Assembly: GCA_022579005.1 (NCBI GenBank)
Contig: MU401471.1
Span: 138,345-202,344, forward strand
DNA: 64,000 bases
From: Poronia punctata
Lineage: Eukaryota > Ascomycota > Sordariomycetes > Xylariales > Xylariaceae
Direction of reading: 5' to 3'
Part shown: piece by piece, positions 60,981-64,000 of the stretch
How positions within the stretch are numbered: the stretch's first letter is position 1
Layout of the letters: every line of letters starts with the position of its first letter
Position numbers and translations under genes: made by a program
Notes under the pieces: generated by a model
What the model saw: the letters and a program-made list of their open reading frames with translations, nothing else
Database searches by the model: none
Told to the model about the DNA's origin: nothing

Positions 60981-61089
60981 TGTTGTGGGTTGGATAGGTG
61001 TATTATGGTATGTTGAAGTGTTGGAGGGATACAGTGCTCCAACTGTAAAGGACCCTCTATTATAGCCAGATCCGTACCTTCCCCTACAC
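60981..61089. repeat. 109-bp direct duplication, copy 2
   Basis: The second copy of the 109-bp unit, offset 722 bp from the first in the same orientation. It is followed by a GATA-rich microsatellite-like stretch (61097-61115). Confidence 0.9.
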
Positions 61090-64000
61090 TTTCCATTGAT
61101 AGATAGATTGATAGATACGTCTCTTTGCCAATGCATTGATGGCCATATACGAAATGAATTAGACCACCGGCAACAATATATTGCCCCGGCGACGGTAACA
61201 CAAGAGTGTCACTACTAGATCTAGTATGTAGGATTAACTCGCTGCAATGCAGGGCAAGAGGAGACCACTAAACTATTACCACCAATGATGTGGTTGCTTG
61301 AACCGCGACCTTTCCTCGAAACAATGCACTCGTACAGTCGGTCCACCATAGCTGCATACGGCTCAGATTCCGATCATGCTTAAATATGCAGACAATCTTG
61401 CGTCTACATGTCTCATCTACAGTGTGGCCTTGCTGGTCTCATTCCTCGCTCCTCGTAACGGTCGTGTCCTGCCAGATAGTTCCGCACCTCGAGTAATACA
61501 GAGTCGTCCTTGGATACAAGGAGATTTGGTGTCGATAGGTCTCCATCTTACTTGAGAGCTTCACCTCGCCTGCCAACTGTAGATGTTAAATCTGAACGGG
61601 CCGGGCCATTTCATAACTAGGGAGCTTAGGTCGATGCCCGCTCCACATTATCAGCTCAACGGCGATATGATCCGGGGAAGATTATAATACCTAGTCCAAC
61701 CGGTTCCAGTGACAGGTGAAACGACCACGAGCCAAGACCGGACTGAAATGAGAAGCCCCTCTCGCATTAACTACTACTGTCGAATACTCCAAAGGTATAT
61801 TCAGCGAGACACGCCAAGTCGAATATCGGCAAGTACTGCTACAAGTACGTAGCGCTGGCCGTATCTGGTGCTTTTTTGGTCTCTGTGCTTCCCCTCATAA
61901 CGACGCGAAACGCATAACGTGACCTCTCGGCCAGTTCTTTGGTAACCAGTGACCACTGTCTCTTGGATCCAACGAGCCAATGCACCTCGCTCGATGCATC
62001 ATGTAGGACTCCTCGCTGACATTCCCCTGAAGGTCGAGAAAGACTGGTACTCCCCGGACGACGATCCTTCGGGGTCGACCCCTAACGGGGACAACCAACC
62101 TCTAGTCGCAGAAGCGCGATGCACGTTATCAGGGGCATCTCCAGCGTCAAAAAGCAATCCACCCAGTCCTTTATGGACTTGCCCGCATTAGATAGAACGA
62201 GGAGTCGAGGACAGAGGCCATAGTCTAGACGGCGGAAGGACAGACCCAGAGGGCCAGAGGGCTAGGTTAAACTCGAGCTTTTGCCGAAATTGGAAACAGT
62301 ATGGTCCTGTCTGACTAAAAAGTGGCCGGCATGCCGGGTAACGTCGAGATTCAACGAGAACCTGTAGACAGCATATCTCCAGGTTGGAATCCTGGCTAGT
62401 GGCGGATGGTGAAAAGAGGTGTGTCGAGAAGATTTGGCACTTGGGAACTCTCATTGGCTGGCGCTTTTGAGCCGGAGGGTCGAAAGATGTGGAGAGTCGA
62501 TGACGCCGATTTCTCATTGGTTCTAAATTCGACAGGCCCAGGAAGGTTCAAATGACACATGATGCCCCAAAAGGTAGTCCAAGAAGGAGAGAAATAAATA
62601 AGGAGCCAAAGGGGAGCATTTCCCTTGTTATCTCAAAGCGAATAGTAATGACAGAACATAAAGCACTTGGCATCTTAAAATGGTGCCAGGGTCTTTTTCA
62701 GAGCAGAGCAGGGATTCCCTGAAAGGTAAACACTTCCAAATTCTCGAGGATGCATAACACCATCTACCATTGCCAGTCTGCAGGCTCTCCTATTCGGCAT
62801 ATCCAACCATTTGCATATCACCAGGTCTGGTAACCCGTGTATCGGCCATGCCATAGACTGTCGCGATGGGTCATTACGGTACGCGACTAGCAAGTGCTGG
62901 ACCGCTTCGGGGATTTGGTTGGCACGTGTGGACGTATCACTGATCTGAGACACTCAATACTTCCATCTGAGCATTCAACAGCCCGACTGTATGGTCCATA
63001 TCTTACCAGGAAGCGGGAAGTCATAGATGAAATGCTTGAAGTAATACTTACGCCTGACCCTGTCGATAAGGTAAGGGCCTGACACGCTGAGCTCCGTACA
63101 TCGTTTTCCGGTAGATAGCCCTTGATCGTATGAAGAAGGTCAGAATCTGAATCGGGAGAGATTCGCGAAGACGATTACTGTATCGGGCTTGACGGCTGTT
63201 GTGTGGTAAGAGCTCTGAAGTTTGGAAGATGGGTTGAGCCGAACAGCTGGGACATATCGGTACCTCAGATTAAGGGATATTCGGGTGCGGTGTGTCGATG
63301 AGAGTTAAGGATGACATTGTCTAAAGGTAAGGTTACGTGATCGACCTATTCAGTATACCGTCATTTGGATAGGTAAGTAGTTCTAGTAGTACGTGATAGT
63401 GGTACGCAAATACTATGCTTCCACGATGAAAGAACATTCAAATTTCTGGCCCGTGCGTTGGAGGTTCTTTACTCGTGGACCACATCTTAGCTTGTACAGG
63501 TACTTGGACACTCTTGGCGGGGCCTGGGAATACACGCGTGCGGGGCCTGGGCTATGCATTATGTAACTTTATAGGCTAACCCAATGCGTAGATTTCTATG
63601 GGTTTGCTCGGTTGGCTATCAACGGCCTCTCCGTATTGCAGGTTAACACCAGGTGACCGGTTCATCTTGACATCTCTTACAACTGGAAGAATAGGTAACA
63701 AGGCAGCTCGCAAACAAGACATCGTCTCTTGGTCGGTAAGCCAAAGGGAGATGTAAACATCGTGGGATTCATTCAGCAACTGTAAATCTCTTGCGTCCGG
63801 GCCGAACACCCTGTCTTCTTGAATCCCTTTGGAATCCTAAAGTCCCTTCAGTCCCTTGAATCCCCTGATCTTGTGACACGGTCGATCACTCGACCTTCAT
63901 CACATGAGATGATTGTTTCTGCAAGGTTCCTGCTCAGTAACCCAGGCACTCAGGAGACCCAACAAGAGAGGTATGATCTTTAAATCTAGAGCACATGCAA

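Larger units (their letters stand above)
58296..64000. other. 5.7-kb gene-poor right end
   Basis: No gene is supported with confidence. Many short frames overlap on both strands. A possible exon at 62891-63070 (+) ends in a good donor (AAG|GTAAGG), but a competing minus-strand frame covers the same place. The region has a 109-bp duplication (60259-60367 and 60981-61089). Confidence 0.55.

Overview
This window is nuclear DNA from a filamentous ascomycete fungus (Pezizomycotina, most likely a Sordariomycete; I cannot name a genus). The evidence is the set of conserved housekeeping proteins, short GT-AG introns of about 60 to 200 bp, an intron-bearing tRNA-Leu, and pyrimidine-rich 5' leaders. 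There are no operons. Genes stand singly, in divergent or convergent pairs, separated by long low-coding stretches full of TACCTACC / GGTAGGTA and ACGTGTACGT words, homopolymer runs and microsatellites. All exon structures below were worked out by hand from splice signals, reading-frame closure and remembered family resemblance. No alignment was run.

Layout. 2.6-4.4 kb (+): an M18 aspartyl aminopeptidase with a possible mitochondrial N-terminal extension. 5.0-8.4 kb (-): the tRNA exportin Los1, three exons, one intron of the GC-AG class. 8.4-13.4 kb: gene-poor, ending in a stress-element-rich promoter. 13.4-14.3 kb (+): a GYP-repeat GPI-type cell-wall protein. 14.3-19.8 kb: gene-poor. 19.8-21.4 kb (-): a disordered fungal protein of unknown role. 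21.4-27.0 kb: gene-poor. 27.04 kb: tRNA-Leu(CAG) with intron. 27.6-30.0 kb (+): Golgi tether subunit Cog1. 30.9-32.1 kb (+): a single-pass membrane protein with a Cys-rich ectodomain and a repeat-rich tail. 32.6-33.4 kb (-): a hypothetical protein. 35.8-37.4 kb (-) and 37.9-42.0 kb (+): a divergent pair, Mss51-like mitochondrial factor and splicing factor Rse1/SF3b3. 42.1-43.0 kb (-): an intracellular Cys-rich/LysM/UBA-like protein, tail-to-tail with RSE1. 44.2-48.5 kb (+): a Sip3/Lam-type BAR-PH-GRAM-VASt membrane-contact-site protein. 49.8-50.5 kb (+): a nucleotide-kinase-like P-loop protein. 51.18 kb: a 10-N assembly gap among long G/C runs. 50.5-57.3 kb: gene-poor. 57.3-58.3 kb (-): a conserved-looking hypothetical protein. 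58.3-64 kb: gene-poor, with a perfect 109-bp direct duplication.

The genes do not form one pathway. They are core-cell functions: tRNA export, pre-mRNA splicing, Golgi tethering, sterol transfer at contact sites, mitochondrial gene expression and peptide turnover, together with two surface proteins. I see no secondary-metabolite cluster, CRISPR array, rRNA gene or intact transposon. The points most worth a second look are the Cys-cluster + LysM + UBA-like architecture, the P-loop protein that lacks normal kinase residues, the alternative-start aminopeptidase, the GC-AG intron, and the 109-bp duplicated hairpin element.
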